From Thermosulfuriphilus ammonigenes (GTDB lineage: Bacteria > Desulfobacterota > Thermodesulfobacteria > Thermodesulfobacteriales > ST65): a stretch of 64,000 nucleotides of DNA. A model generated the notes under the pieces. The model worked only from the letters and a program-made list of their open reading frames with translations, searched no databases and had not been told where the DNA came from. This document shows, piece after piece, positions 24,371-34,493 of this stretch (position 1 is the first letter of the stretch; each line of letters starts with the position of its first letter). Location: NCBI RefSeq assembly GCF_011207455.1, contig NZ_CP048877.1, forward strand, positions 1 through 64,000. The letters run 5' to 3'. The position numbers and the translations under genes were made by a program.

Positions 24371-26392
24371 TTAGTGGGTTCCACAGGCAACCTTATTCTT
24401 GGCCCAAGTCTCTATCTGGGAGAGAAATTCTGGTTGATATTGGATACCAAGGTTAATCCCTCTTTGGATAAGGTTAAGGACTCTTTCCACCGAGACTCGA
24501 CGACCGTTTTGGATAAGATCTTCAATAAAGACCGGATCCGGATATACTTCGCGGGCGATCTCTAAGGCCAACCTAGCACATCCCTTTTTGCCCTGATCCT
24601 GATAGTTTCTCTTAAGCCCCACCAGGAAGGCAGCCAGTTCTTCAAGGGAGTTAAGCTCTACATGAGCCTTAAAGTCTTGGGCCTCTAGGCTTTTATCCAG
24701 CCACCGAAGACACTCTTCAAGATTTCCTTTCTGGGCTGAGATAAGGGAAGCAAATAGCAGGGCCTCTTCATTATTGGGTTCGATTTCGATGAGTTTTTCA
24801 AACATCTTCTGAGCTTCATCTAGATTCCCGGTCTCAAATAACATCTGGCCTAAATTAAAGAGGGTCTCTTCGTGGAATGGGTCTTCAGCAAGGGCCTCTC
24901 GATACCAGTTTTCAGCCTTTTGGAGGTCTCCAAGTTGATGATAAGCCACCCCTAGGTTACAGGCGTAGGCCGGGATCTTTCTCTCCAACCAGAGTTCTTG
25001 CAGAAGAGCGATGGCCTTACGGGGCTCTTTGTGGGCCAGATAATATTCAGCTAACTTGGCCCGCCATAGTTCCTTCCCGGAGATAGCGGCTAGTTTTTTT
25101 AGACAGTCAATTACCCCCTTTAGGTTCCCTCGGGCATCTTCTACGGCCATTTTGATGTGCCAGAACCCTTCATCTTGGGGAAAGTCTTTTAGGGCTTTGT
25201 TTACATAGTGATCAATTATCTCTACATCCACTTCCCCTTCGGCATCACTGGCCACCAGATGGTGCATTACTTTGGCATAGGTCTTTTCGCTTCGGTCCGC
25301 AGAGACCACAGCATCGAAATAGCGGCGAGCTCGGGACTTATCCCCAAGTTTTAGGGCCGCTAGGGCCATAAAAAGCAGAGCGTGTACTTGCTTGCCGATG
25401 GAGTAAACCAGATAGGCCTTGTAGAGAAGGTGGTCTTTAAACCCCACTCTCATTTGTTGGTTGTAGTAGGAAAGAGTCTCCAGGAATCTTTCTCCCCACT
25501 TGATGGCCCCTGGAAAGTCTTTTTCCATGAAGCTGGCATAGGTCAGAATCCAGAGGGCATCCACATATTTAGGATCCATAGAAAGGGCTTTAAGGGCGAT
25601 CTCCTTGGCCCTTTTAAAGTTGCGAATGTTAAGATAGGCCGCTGCCGTGGCGTAAAAGGCGTTTATATAAACAGGGGGAAACTTCTTTTTCTTTTCTAGG
25701 AGTTCGATGAGCCGTTCACCGTATTCGGTAGCCCCGGCTGGCCGGCGGCACATATTGTAGATGTTTACTAAATTAAAGAGGGTAAAGAGATTATCCGGCT
25801 CCTCTTCTAACTGCTTGTGAAGCAGACCGGCGGTGCGCTGGAATTTTTTCTCTAAGCCCGCCTCATCAAGATCATACCCATAATGATAGATGGTTAAATC
25901 GACATCGGCAGTGGGTCCATCGCCTACTAATTGGTTATGAACGAAGCCTTCATAATGAAAAGTTCCGTCATTCGTAAACATCCGTACAGATTTCATGGCC
26001 ATCCGGAGCTCACCACTGCGACTTTTGTCTACCACGGTGAAGCGAAGACTTTTGATCCCCTTGGGAATAGAGGCTAGCGTCTTTCGGAACCGACGGGCTG
26101 AAAGGGCATCGAGTTCTTCGTCGGCATCCATGATGAGGATCCAATCTCCGGTGGCGTAGGAGATGGACTGGTTTCTGTGGAGACTGAAGTCATTCTGCCA
26201 GGGATGAAAAAAGACTCGCGCTCCATAGCTTTTGGCAATTTCGGGGGTTCGGTCTTGGGAGCCAGTGTCAACAATGACTATCTCATCGACCACATTTTTG
26301 ACGCTTTCCAGACAGCGAGGAAGATTCTCTTCTTCGTCTTTGACGATCATGCATAGAGAAACCCGGGGTTTAGACTGTCCTTTTCCGGCCAT
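24371..26392 (-). CDS. Family 2 glycosyltransferase with TPR repeats
   Basis: A 673-residue protein. Residues 10-230 form a GT-A family 2 domain with VSLCMIVKDEEENLPRCL, IVIVDTGSQDRT and a metal-binding WILIMDADEEL. Residues about 235-640 are tandem TPR-like helical repeats, such as YACNLGVAYHQLGDLQKAE. GT2-TPR proteins of this kind often glycosylate proteins, and the flagellin gene directly follows it on the same strand, suggesting flagellin as acceptor. That acceptor is an inference. There is no membrane segment, so it would act in the cytoplasm before export. The divergent gene at 26557 starts the sugar-biosynthesis operon. Confidence 0.82.
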   Translation of the reverse strand: MAGKGQSKPRVSLCMIVKDEEENLPRCLESVKNVVDEIVIVDTGSQDRTPEIAKSYGARVFFHPWQNDFSLHRNQSISYATGDWILIMDADEELDALSARRFRKTLASIPKGIKSLRFTVVDKSRSGELRMAMKSVRMFTNDGTFHYEGFVHNQLVGDGPTADVDLTIYHYGYDLDEAGLEKKFQRTAGLLHKQLEEEPDNLFTLFNLVNIYNMCRRPAGATEYGERLIELLEKKKKFPPVYINAFYATAAAYLNIRNFKRAKEIALKALSMDPKYVDALWILTYASFMEKDFPGAIKWGERFLETLSYYNQQMRVGFKDHLLYKAYLVYSIGKQVHALLFMALAALKLGDKSRARRYFDAVVSADRSEKTYAKVMHHLVASDAEGEVDVEIIDHYVNKALKDFPQDEGFWHIKMAVEDARGNLKGVIDCLKKLAAISGKELWRAKLAEYYLAHKEPRKAIALLQELWLERKIPAYACNLGVAYHQLGDLQKAENWYREALAEDPFHEETLFNLGQMLFETGNLDEAQKMFEKLIEIEPNNEEALLFASLISAQKGNLEECLRWLDKSLEAQDFKAHVELNSLEELAAFLVGLKRNYQDQGKKGCARLALEIAREVYPDPVFIEDLIQNGRRVSVERVLNLIQRGINLGIQYQPEFLSQIETWAKNKVACGTH

Positions 26393-26556
26393 TTATTCCT
26401 CCTGGATACCTTTGAACTTGGTTGAGAAGTTAAAGAGCAACTTTTGTTCCTGAAAAACCAGGCCTCTTACTAACAGAGATCAGTATTGGCATGTTTTTTG
26501 GTTTATTAGAGATTTTTCGGAAGAGGTCTAAGACCTGTTTAAGGAGGAGATAGGCG

Positions 26557-28107
26557 TTGATTGGTGTCATTGGTGCGGGTTACTGGGGTAAAAATCTGGT
26601 GCGTAATTTTTATTCCTTAGGGGTTTTGAGCGCGGTCTGTGACAAGGATTGGGAAAACCTTTCCCGGGTGCGGCAGAACTTTCCGGAGATAAAAACCACC
26701 ACTTCTTACACGGATATTCTCTCCAACCCCAACATAAAAGGGGTGGCCATTGCCACCCCGGCAGAACTTCACTATCTCCACGTAAAGGAGGCCCTGCTTG
26801 CTGGTAAGGATGTTTTTGTAGAAAAACCCCTGGCTCTAGACTTCACTCAGGCCAGGGAACTTTGTGAGTTGGCTGCCTCAAGGGGGCTCATCCTTATGGT
26901 TGGGCACCTGCTTCAGTATCACCCGGCTTTTCAGAAACTTAAAGAAATGGTCGCTTCTGGAGAGCTGGGGCGGATTGACTACATCTATTCTAATAGACTT
27001 AACCTCGGCAAGATTAGGCGAGAGGAAAACATCCTTTGGAGTTTTGCCCCCCACGACATCTCAATGATTCTCTCCTTGGCTGGAGAGATGCCCGAGTCAG
27101 TTTTTGCCACCGGGGGCAATTATCTTCATCGGCAGATTGCCGACGTAACCACCACTCACCTCGTCTTTCCCAGTGGGCTAAAGGCCCATATTTTCGTGTC
27201 GTGGCTTCATCCCTTCAAGGAACAGAAGCTGGTAGTGGTTGGTGAGGGGAAAATGGCCGTTTTTAATGATACCGAGCCATGGGAACGCAAACTTCTTCTT
27301 TATCATCACTCTATTGCCTGGAAAAATGGTCTTCCCGTACCTATAAAGTCGGAACCCCAGAGCATTGAGATAGTAAAGGCCGAACCTTTAAGGGAGGAAT
27401 GTCGTCATTTTCTGGATTGTATTACCTCCAGAAAGTCGCCCCTTACCGATGGCCAGGAGGGGCTCCGGGTTCTTTCTATCCTGGCCGCGGCCCAGGAGTC
27501 ATTGGAGGAAGGAAAGTTCATCCATCTACGCACCAATGGATCAAATAAGGGCTATTTTGTTCATGAAACGGCTGTAGTGGATCGGGGAGTGGAAATAGGC
27601 GAGGGCAGTAAGATCTGGCACTTCTCCCACATCCTTCGAGGGAGCCGGATAGGTGAAGGATGCATTATCGGACAGAATGTGATGATCGGCCCAGATGTTT
27701 CAGTGGGTCGGAAATGTAAGATCCAAAATAACGTTTCTGTTTACAAAGGGGTGACTCTTGAAGACGAAGTCTTCGTTGGCCCTTCGGCTGTTTTTACCAA
27801 TGTTATCAACCCCCGGGCCTTTATTGAACGCAAGGATGAATTTCGTCCCACTCTAGTTAAGAGGGGGGCCACCATAGGGGCCAACGCCACCATTGTGTGT
27901 GGAATAACAATTGGTGAGTATGCCATGGTGGGGGCCGGGGCAGTGGTTACTAAAGACGTTCCCCCTCACGCCCTGGTAGTAGGGGTGCCGGCCCGACAGA
28001 TAGGCTGGGTGTGCTGCTGTGGTTTTCGTATGGACAATGGAAAGCAAAGGTGTCCACAGTGTGGGTTTGAGATGGGAGCCAAAGTGCTCGAGGGAGGCCA
28101 AAGGTGA
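26557..28107 (+). CDS. WlbA-WlbB-like fusion: sugar 3-dehydrogenase plus N-acetyltransferase
   Basis: A 516-residue bifunctional protein. Residues 1-320 are a Gfo/Idh/MocA NAD-dependent oxidoreductase ([23 protein letters not shown]). Its [18 protein letters not shown] segment resembles WlbA-type UDP-GlcNAcA 3-dehydrogenases. Residues 330-480 are a left-handed beta-helix acyltransferase ([19 protein letters not shown] and similar hexapeptides) like WlbB/WbpD. The C-terminus has a possible zinc ribbon, CCCGFRM...CPQCGF. In the known pathway these two steps flank an aminotransferase, encoded at 29024. The start codon is TTG 26557, supported by AAGGAGGAGA just upstream. The stop overlaps the next start (GTGA). 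Confidence 0.82.
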   Translation: MIGVIGAGYWGKNLVRNFYSLGVLSAVCDKDWENLSRVRQNFPEIKTTTSYTDILSNPNIKGVAIATPAELHYLHVKEALLAGKDVFVEKPLALDFTQARELCELAASRGLILMVGHLLQYHPAFQKLKEMVASGELGRIDYIYSNRLNLGKIRREENILWSFAPHDISMILSLAGEMPESVFATGGNYLHRQIADVTTTHLVFPSGLKAHIFVSWLHPFKEQKLVVVGEGKMAVFNDTEPWERKLLLYHHSIAWKNGLPVPIKSEPQSIEIVKAEPLREECRHFLDCITSRKSPLTDGQEGLRVLSILAAAQESLEEGKFIHLRTNGSNKGYFVHETAVVDRGVEIGEGSKIWHFSHILRGSRIGEGCIIGQNVMIGPDVSVGRKCKIQNNVSVYKGVTLEDEVFVGPSAVFTNVINPRAFIERKDEFRPTLVKRGATIGANATIVCGITIGEYAMVGAGAVVTKDVPPHALVVGVPARQIGWVCCCGFRMDNGKQRCPQCGFEMGAKVLEGGQR

Positions 28108-29027
28108 TCCTCATAACAGGGGCTTTAGGGTTTGTGGGGCGGAATCTAGTTTTGAGGCTTCTTGAAACGGGGCGAGAGTTTGTGGCTACAGACACTTGGC
28201 CGGAGAGGGAGGCCAGAGAAAGCTTCGGGGGTTCATTCCCTTATCAGAGCCTTGATATTACCAATGCGGAGGCGGTGGAGACGGCCTTTTCTCAAACATC
28301 TCCACAATATGTGATTCACCTTGCCGCCCATCCCCTGCCGGCCTCGATTAAAGAGCCGGTAAGCAATGCCCAGGTAAATATTATCGGTAGCCTTAATCTG
28401 CTCGAGGCCTCCAGAAGACATGAGGTAAAAAGGGTAATCTTTGCCTCAGCTTCCTCCATTGTCGGAAAGGTGGAAAGAAATCCTGTCTCTGAGGATCAGC
28501 CATGTCTTCCTCAGACTCCTTATGGGGTGGCTAAGTACGCTGTAGAACACTATTTGCGAGTATTTAATCAACTCTACGGTCTGGATTATCTTGTTTTCCG
28601 TTTTTTTAACGTCTACGGTCCCCATCAGCGTCCAGAGAGCGGGGCACTCGTACCGCTGGTTATGAGCCGGATTATTCGAGGAGAAGAGGTCTTTGTCTTC
28701 GGAGATGGTTCCGTGGCCCGAGACTTCGTCTTTGTTGACGATGTGGTGGACTTCTTAATCAAGGCCCTGGAGGTAACCACCCCCACTCATCGGGTTCTTA
28801 ATCTGGGGACAGGAAGACTGACTACAATCGCTCAAGTGATCGAAATGATCGGTAAGGTGGTTGGTTGCCGGCCTAAGGTGGTCCAAAAAACCCCAAGACC
28901 GGGGGAGATAACCAATTTCTCTGCCGATACATCCAGGTTGCGAGAGGTCTTTGGGCAAGTCCCGTCAACGGATCTTCTCTCCGGGCTCCAAAAGACTTTC
29001 CATTGGCTAAAGGAGGAGATTGGGTGA
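28104..29027 (+). CDS. NAD-dependent nucleotide-sugar epimerase/dehydratase (extended SDR)
   Basis: A 307-residue extended short-chain dehydrogenase, GalE/WbpP-like. The Rossmann motif [11 protein letters not shown] is at the N-terminus, the catalytic Tyr-x3-Lys is in [13 protein letters not shown] near residue 150, and the [13 protein letters not shown] and [13 protein letters not shown] signatures follow. It probably epimerises or dehydrates a UDP-sugar; substrate and position cannot be fixed from sequence. GTG 28104 overlaps the previous stop, with GGGAGGCC as ribosome site. Its own stop overlaps the GTG of the aminotransferase. Confidence 0.85.
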   Translation: MILITGALGFVGRNLVLRLLETGREFVATDTWPEREARESFGGSFPYQSLDITNAEAVETAFSQTSPQYVIHLAAHPLPASIKEPVSNAQVNIIGSLNLLEASRRHEVKRVIFASASSIVGKVERNPVSEDQPCLPQTPYGVAKYAVEHYLRVFNQLYGLDYLVFRFFNVYGPHQRPESGALVPLVMSRIIRGEEVFVFGDGSVARDFVFVDDVVDFLIKALEVTTPTHRVLNLGTGRLTTIAQVIEMIGKVVGCRPKVVQKTPRPGEITNFSADTSRLREVFGQVPSTDLLSGLQKTFHWLKEEIG

Positions 29028-30136
29028 GTGAAAAGATTTTTCTCATGCGTCCTCTGGTGGGCCAGGAGGAGCTGGATCTTATCGGTGAGGTTCTGGAGTC
29101 AGGTTTTCTTACCGAAGGACCTCAGGTGGCGGCCTTTGAGGAGAAGGTCGCCGCATATCTTGGTGTAAAGTATGCCATTGCTACTACTTCCTGTACCACA
29201 GCCTTGGAACTGGCCCTTTGGGCTCTGGGGATAGGGCCTGGGGATGAAGTCATCATTCCCGATTTTACCTATCCGGCCACGGCTTTGGCCGTCTATCGTC
29301 TGGGGGCCACTCCAGTCTTGGTAGATGTGGATCCGGATACCTATAACATTACTCCTGAAGCTATAATCCAGGCTCGAGGTCCCAAAACCAGGGCTGTAAT
29401 TCCTGTTTCTCTCTTTGGGCAGCCCCTTTCTCAGGAGATATATGACACCTGTTGTCAACTGGGGCTTTGGGTGATTGAAGATGCTGCCTGTAGTCTAGGA
29501 GCGGCCATTCAAGGAAAGAAGACTGGGACTCTGGCTCATCTAACCTGTTTCTCCTTCCATCCTCGTAAGGTTATCACCACCGGAGAAGGGGGGATGGTGG
29601 TTACCAATGATGAACATCTGGCCGAAAAAATTCGTTCTCTTAAGAGGTTTGGTCTGCGGCCGCTGAAAACGGGCCTGCATTTTGTGGACTGGGGAACAAA
29701 CTACAAAATGAGCGACGTTCAAGGGGCCTTAGGAGTGGTCCAGATGGAGAGACTGGAGGCCATTGTGGAAGACCGAATCAAAAAGGCCTCATACTATCAG
29801 GAACTTCTTTCCGGACTTTCGGGAATCCTTCCTCCCAAGATAATTCAGGGGGGCAGGCATATCTTTCAGACTTACGCTTGCAGGCTTTCTGAGCCTCAAA
29901 AGCGAGATCCTTTAAGATCTTTCCTTGCCAAGAGAAATATTGAAACTCAGATAGGTACCTTTGCCCTTCATCTTGAACCAGCTTTTTTAAAAACTCCTAG
30001 GGTGGGAGATCTCTCTAATTCTGAACTTCTTTATCATTCTTTGATAGCCTTGCCCCTTCATCATCAACTAACTCCTGAACAACAGGAACAAATAGTAGCC
30101 TGTATTAAGGATTTCCTAAGGGAGGATCAGACTTAG
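29024..30136 (+). CDS. DegT/DnrJ/EryC1-family sugar aminotransferase
   Basis: A 370-residue PLP-dependent aminotransferase of the nucleotide-sugar group. ATTSCTTALELALWALG, DEVIIPDFTYPATA, VIEDAACSLGA and the PLP lysine in FHPRKVITTGEGGMV are all present. In the UDP-2,3-diacetamido-uronate pathway this family (WlbC/WbpE) transaminates the 3-keto sugar made by WlbA, which fits the neighbour at 26557. I chose GTG 29024 (overlapping the TGA of the epimerase, with AAAGGAGGAGA upstream) over TTG 29003. The asnB-like gene starts one base after its stop. Confidence 0.87.
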   Translation: MSEKIFLMRPLVGQEELDLIGEVLESGFLTEGPQVAAFEEKVAAYLGVKYAIATTSCTTALELALWALGIGPGDEVIIPDFTYPATALAVYRLGATPVLVDVDPDTYNITPEAIIQARGPKTRAVIPVSLFGQPLSQEIYDTCCQLGLWVIEDAACSLGAAIQGKKTGTLAHLTCFSFHPRKVITTGEGGMVVTNDEHLAEKIRSLKRFGLRPLKTGLHFVDWGTNYKMSDVQGALGVVQMERLEAIVEDRIKKASYYQELLSGLSGILPPKIIQGGRHIFQTYACRLSEPQKRDPLRSFLAKRNIETQIGTFALHLEPAFLKTPRVGDLSNSELLYHSLIALPLHHQLTPEQQEQIVACIKDFLREDQT

Positions 30137-32143
30137 ATGTGCGGTATCTTTGGGGCTGTTTCCCTGGGAGAGACCGCCTTAAAAGATGTGGATTTTAAGT
30201 CTCTGCTGGATATTTTAGAACACAGAGGGCCCGATGACAGTGGCTTTGTTTTCATCGATTCAGGCCGCTTTAATCCCCGGGGGTACACTATCTGGGAGGC
30301 CTTTTCCGAGAGTCGCTTCTCTCATTTGTCTCCTCTCCTTCCTCTCATAGATTCTCCGGCAGGAAGTAAGGCAATAAAAGAAGGACACTGGGATGTTTTT
30401 CTGGGCCACAGACGCTTGGCCGTTATCGACCCTACTCCTACTGGGCATCAGCCCATGTCTGATCCTAGTCGAACTTACTGGATTATTTATAATGGTGAGA
30501 TCTATAATTTTTCTGAGATTAGGGAAGAATTACTCAAACGAGGATATCAGTTTCGAGGTAGAAGCGATACTGAAGTCGTTTTATTCTCTTACATAGAGTG
30601 GGGCGCAGAATGTGTCAAGAAATTCAATGGTATGTTTGCCTTAGCTATATGGGATGGCAAACGAAGAGAACTTTTTTTGGCCAGAGATAGATATGGTATT
30701 AAACCTCTATATTATGCTATATGGAATGAACTATTTCTCTTTTCTTCCGAAATAAAAGCTATTTTGGCATGGCCTGGATTCCCTCGAGAAGTTAACCTTA
30801 CTGCCCTTAATGAATATTTTACCTTTCAGAATCTTTTTAGATATCATACTCTATTTGATAAGGTTTTTCTCCTCCCTCCTGCTAATATAGCCTTTGTCTC
30901 ATACGAGAAAGGTTTTAGACAATATTCTTACTGGGATTATCATTTTGTAGCCCAAAATGGCTCTCGTCAAGAAAAAGACATTCTTTGTGATTTGCATGAT
31001 CTTCTAAAGCAGTCCGTTAAGAGACAGTTAGTTTCAGATGTTCCTTTAGGTTCTTATCTCAGCGGAGGAATGGATTCAGGAAGTATTGTTGCTCTCGCAT
31101 CGCAAGAGATTCCACGTTTGGCTACCTTTACCGCTGGCTTTGAGGTTTCACGAGCTGAAGGAATAGAAAAAAGCTTTGATGAGCGCCGAGATGCAGAGCT
31201 TATCTCTTATCATTTTGGGACAGAACATTATGAACAGGTCATTCATGCTGGCGATATTTCGTGGGCCCTTCCCAAGGTTGTCTGGCACCTGGAAGATCTT
31301 CGTTTAGGTATGAGCTATCCGAATTTTTATATCAGTCGTCTAGCATCAAGATTTGTCAAGGTGTGCCTTTCTGGTGGTGGAGGTGATGAACTTTTTGGAG
31401 GATATCCTTGGCGATACTATCGAGTTTTTCGCTCCCTTTCTCGTGATGATTTTTTGAGACAATACTATGACTTTTGGCAACGATTAATAAAGGATGAAGA
31501 TAAACGTATATTTTTCCATTCTCAAATTTGGCAAGATACTTTTCGCACAGAACCTTTTGAAGTTTTTTCTCAAGTTTTTACTTATAATCCTCTTCTTAAA
31601 TACGATTCTCCCGAAGATCATGTTGCTAATTGTCTTTATTTTGAGGCCAAAACTTTTTTACATGGCCTATTTATTGTGGGAGACAAGCTTAGTATGGCTA
31701 ATTCCCTGGAGGAAAGATTCCCTTTTATGGATAATGATTTGGTTGATTTTGCCATGCAAGTTCCCGTTAAATTTAAGTTAGGTAATTTAGAGAAGATGGT
31801 AAAAATGGATGAAAATGAGCTAAATAAATTAAAAAAATACTATTTTCAATTTGATGATGGGAAAAATATTCTCCGTAAGGCCATGTCCAGTCTTCTTCCT
31901 CCTGAGATTACCTGGCGACGTAAACAGGGTTTCTCTCCTCCCGAGGCCTCCTGGTATCGAGACGAAAATGCCGCCTATGTTAAAAAGCTTCTTCTCGATT
32001 CTCAAGTAAAATACAAAGACTATATAAACCAATCTTATCTGGAGAACATCCTAAGGGAGCATTTTTCTGGTAAAACTAACCATCGTCTCTTAATTTGGTC
32101 TTTGCTTTGTTTTGAAACCTGGTTACAGGTATTTTTTGATTAA
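30137..32143 (+). CDS. asnB: Asparagine synthase (glutamine-hydrolysing)-like amidotransferase
   Basis: A 668-residue AsnB-family protein. The N-terminal Cys2 glutaminase (MCGIFGAVSLGE, HRGPDDSG) releases ammonia. The synthetase domain has the PP-loop SGGMDSGSIVALA near residue 310 and GGGGDELFGGYPWR near 410. It may make asparagine, but homologues inside glycan loci are thought to amidate uronic-acid sugars, as proposed for WbpS. Neighbours that would make an amino-uronate favour the second role. The first 340 bases have normal composition for the window; from about 30,470 the DNA becomes very AT-rich. Confidence 0.85.
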   Translation: MCGIFGAVSLGETALKDVDFKSLLDILEHRGPDDSGFVFIDSGRFNPRGYTIWEAFSESRFSHLSPLLPLIDSPAGSKAIKEGHWDVFLGHRRLAVIDPTPTGHQPMSDPSRTYWIIYNGEIYNFSEIREELLKRGYQFRGRSDTEVVLFSYIEWGAECVKKFNGMFALAIWDGKRRELFLARDRYGIKPLYYAIWNELFLFSSEIKAILAWPGFPREVNLTALNEYFTFQNLFRYHTLFDKVFLLPPANIAFVSYEKGFRQYSYWDYHFVAQNGSRQEKDILCDLHDLLKQSVKRQLVSDVPLGSYLSGGMDSGSIVALASQEIPRLATFTAGFEVSRAEGIEKSFDERRDAELISYHFGTEHYEQVIHAGDISWALPKVVWHLEDLRLGMSYPNFYISRLASRFVKVCLSGGGGDELFGGYPWRYYRVFRSLSRDDFLRQYYDFWQRLIKDEDKRIFFHSQIWQDTFRTEPFEVFSQVFTYNPLLKYDSPEDHVANCLYFEAKTFLHGLFIVGDKLSMANSLEERFPFMDNDLVDFAMQVPVKFKLGNLEKMVKMDENELNKLKKYYFQFDDGKNILRKAMSSLLPPEITWRRKQGFSPPEASWYRDENAAYVKKLLLDSQVKYKDYINQSYLENILREHFSGKTNHRLLIWSLLCFETWLQVFFD

Positions 32144-32145
32144 AA

Positions 32146-33198
32146 ATGAAAGTTGTTATTCTTGACTCTAATTTAGAAGATAAGTACCAAGACTTTCTGG
32201 AGAAAAATTCTTATAGTCTTTTTTATTATTCCTTAAAATTTAAATCTTTTTTAGAATCTCTTCTTTCCTGCCAATCCCACTATTTTGTTTGTCTGAAATT
32301 TAATTCTGTGGTAGGTATTTTCCCTTTGATGGGAAAATTTGGTAGATATGGTTATGTTTATAATTCACTACCTTTTTATGGTAGTTATGGTGGTCCTTTG
32401 GCTTTTGATAGACAAGTTTATTCAATATTGATTTCTGAATATAATCATTTTTTATCGCTTCATCAAAAACTGGCCTCTTCTGTCGTTGTTTTAAATCCCT
32501 TTCTTGATGATGAATCTATTTTTTCTAATATTGTTGCTTCGCTTTATGATCAACGCGTTATACAATATACTTTTCTTTCTTTTGACTCTTCTGATCCTTC
32601 TTCCTCTTTAATGTCGACTATTTCTCCATCTGCAAGGAGAAATATTAAAAAAGCTATTAAGTCAGGTATTAAAGTGTTTGTGGATAATTCTTGTATTCCC
32701 TTTTTGAAAAAAACTCATTATGAAAATATGGCCTCTATTGGTGGTCGTCCCAAACCTGAATCTTTTTTTGATCTTTTTCCTCGATTTTTTACCGAAGATA
32801 AGGATTATAATTTATACGTTGCTTTTCTCGATGGCATTCCTGTGGCTGCTCTTTTGCTTTTTTATTATAAAGATGTTGTTGAATATTATATTCCCGTTAT
32901 AGTAAATAGTTTTAGATCTTTACAACCACTTTCTTTGATAATTTATCAGGCTATGCTTGATTCTTTTAAAAGGGGTTTTAGACTGTGGAATTGGGGAGGT
33001 ACCTGGCTTTCTCAGTCAGGTGTTTATAAATTTAAAAAAAAGTGGGCCTCGCGGGAGAATATTTATTCTTATTTTATTTATGTGTCTAATAATGATTTAT
33101 ATGGCTCTAGTTCTTCTGAATTATGTTCAGAATATGGTAATTTTTATGTTTTACCATTTGACTTGTTAAGGAGAAATAAATGTCAAGGAAGGTTATAA
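32146..33198 (+). CDS. FemAB/GNAT-like acyltransferase
   Basis: A 350-residue protein resembling the FemAB-related acetyltransferase group found in exopolysaccharide and peptidoglycan loci. It has SPSARRNIKKAIKSG near residue 160, a central acyltransferase core, and a C-terminal WNWGGTWLSQSGVYKFKKKW pattern like the GG...G.YKFK motif of FemAB relatives. It could transfer an amino acid or acyl group to an amino sugar; the donor and acceptor are unknown. It follows asnB after 2 bases, overlaps the next gene by 19 bases and is strongly AT-rich. Confidence 0.65.
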   Translation: MKVVILDSNLEDKYQDFLEKNSYSLFYYSLKFKSFLESLLSCQSHYFVCLKFNSVVGIFPLMGKFGRYGYVYNSLPFYGSYGGPLAFDRQVYSILISEYNHFLSLHQKLASSVVVLNPFLDDESIFSNIVASLYDQRVIQYTFLSFDSSDPSSSLMSTISPSARRNIKKAIKSGIKVFVDNSCIPFLKKTHYENMASIGGRPKPESFFDLFPRFFTEDKDYNLYVAFLDGIPVAALLLFYYKDVVEYYIPVIVNSFRSLQPLSLIIYQAMLDSFKRGFRLWNWGGTWLSQSGVYKFKKKWASRENIYSYFIYVSNNDLYGSSSSELCSEYGNFYVLPFDLLRRNKCQGRL

Positions 33199-33839
33199 TT
33201 TTTGGTACTGGCACCTTTGCAGAAGTTGTTCTTTTTTATTTAAAGCAAGATACGCGCTACGATGTTGTCGCTTTTACAGCTACAGATAACTATGTTAACT
33301 CTGATTCTATTTTTGGTTTCCCTCTGGTGCCTTTTGAGGGTATAGAGTCTTTTTTTCCCCCTCATGATCATGAAATGTTTATTGCCATAGGTTATAGTAA
33401 TCTTAACAAGATTCGTGAAAAATTTTATTATTTGGCCAAGGAAAAAGGATATAAATTATTAACATATATAAGTCCGATGTCTGTTGTTTTGACAGAAAAG
33501 ATAGGAGATAATTGTTTTATTTTTGAAAATAATACTATTCAACCTTATGTATCTATTGGGAATAATGTTATTATTTGGAGTGGCAATCACATAGGTCATC
33601 ATTCCATAATTGAGGATCATTGTTTTATTTCTTCTCATGTTGTTATTTCTGGTCTTTGTCATATAAAGAAATATACTTTTCTTGGTGTTAATGCTACTAT
33701 TCGAGATTCAGTGGTTGTTGAAGAAGAGAACATCATTGGAGCTGGGTCACTAATAATGAAAAATACTAAACCTCGACAGGTTTATTTTGCTAAAAGAGCA
33801 GAGCTTTTCCCAAAAGATAGTAGTAAGGTTAGGCTTTAA
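33180..33839 (+). CDS. PglD/NeuD-like sugar O- or N-acetyltransferase
   Basis: A 219-residue protein with an N-terminal Rossmann-like half (VIIFGTGTFAEVVLFYL). The left-handed beta-helix half contains hexapeptide repeats such as NNVIIWSGNHIGHHSIIEDH, with the catalytic-type His pair in GHHS. This is the PglD/NeuD architecture, which acetylates UDP-amino sugars using acetyl-CoA. The substrate may be the amino sugar made by the upstream operon. It begins within the 3' end of the FemAB-like gene. Confidence 0.78.
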   Translation: MSRKVIIFGTGTFAEVVLFYLKQDTRYDVVAFTATDNYVNSDSIFGFPLVPFEGIESFFPPHDHEMFIAIGYSNLNKIREKFYYLAKEKGYKLLTYISPMSVVLTEKIGDNCFIFENNTIQPYVSIGNNVIIWSGNHIGHHSIIEDHCFISSHVVISGLCHIKKYTFLGVNATIRDSVVVEEENIIGAGSLIMKNTKPRQVYFAKRAELFPKDSSKVRL

Positions 33840-33849
33840 GGTATGACAA

Positions 33850-34485
33850 ATGTTTAAGGATTTTGATTTAGATAAAATAGATTTAAAAAAAATAGAAGAA
33901 CTTTACAGTAAGTGTTTGAAAAAATATGGCTTTCAACCCCAGAGTGTTGGTTGGAATGACGAGAAAAGTCATTTTTTAAGATTTGAAAAATTGGTTCAGG
34001 TTATTGAGGATCCTTTAGTAGCTATTACTATTAATGACCTTGGTTGTGGTTACGGAGCTTTATTTTCTTTTCTTGTTGCTCGTCAATTTAATGTTTCTCT
34101 TTATCGTGGTTATGATATTAGTCAAGATATGCTCAATGCTGCTCAATCTTTTATTTCTGATAAGAGAGCTTTTTTTATTCAAAGTAATGTTTTGCTCCAT
34201 CCGGCTGATTATTCTTTTGCTTCTGGTATTTTTAATGTCAAATTTGATATTGATGTTCAAGTATGGGAAAAATATATCATTTACATATTAAATAATTTAA
34301 ATCAATTTTCTCTTAAAGGATTTGCTTTTAATCTTCTCACCACTTATGTTGATTTTAAAAGAGATCATCTTTATTATGGTGATCCTTTGTTTTATTTTGA
34401 TTTTTGTAAGCGTTATTTTTCGAAAAAAGTTTCTCTTCTTCATGATTATGATCTTTTTGAATGGACTATACTTGTTAAAAAATAA
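33850..34485 (+). CDS. SAM-dependent methyltransferase, class I
   Basis: A 211-residue protein with a Rossmann methyltransferase fold. The SAM-binding loop is NDLGCGYGALFSFL near residue 60, followed by YRGYDISQDML, with the acidic residue after strand 2. C-terminal variable elements offer no clue to the acceptor. In this setting an O-methyltransferase for a glycan residue is likely but unproven. It is AT-rich like its neighbours. Confidence 0.75.
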   Translation: MFKDFDLDKIDLKKIEELYSKCLKKYGFQPQSVGWNDEKSHFLRFEKLVQVIEDPLVAITINDLGCGYGALFSFLVARQFNVSLYRGYDISQDMLNAAQSFISDKRAFFIQSNVLLHPADYSFASGIFNVKFDIDVQVWEKYIIYILNNLNQFSLKGFAFNLLTTYVDFKRDHLYYGDPLFYFDFCKRYFSKKVSLLHDYDLFEWTILVKK

Positions 34486-34493
34486 ACTTAGCG

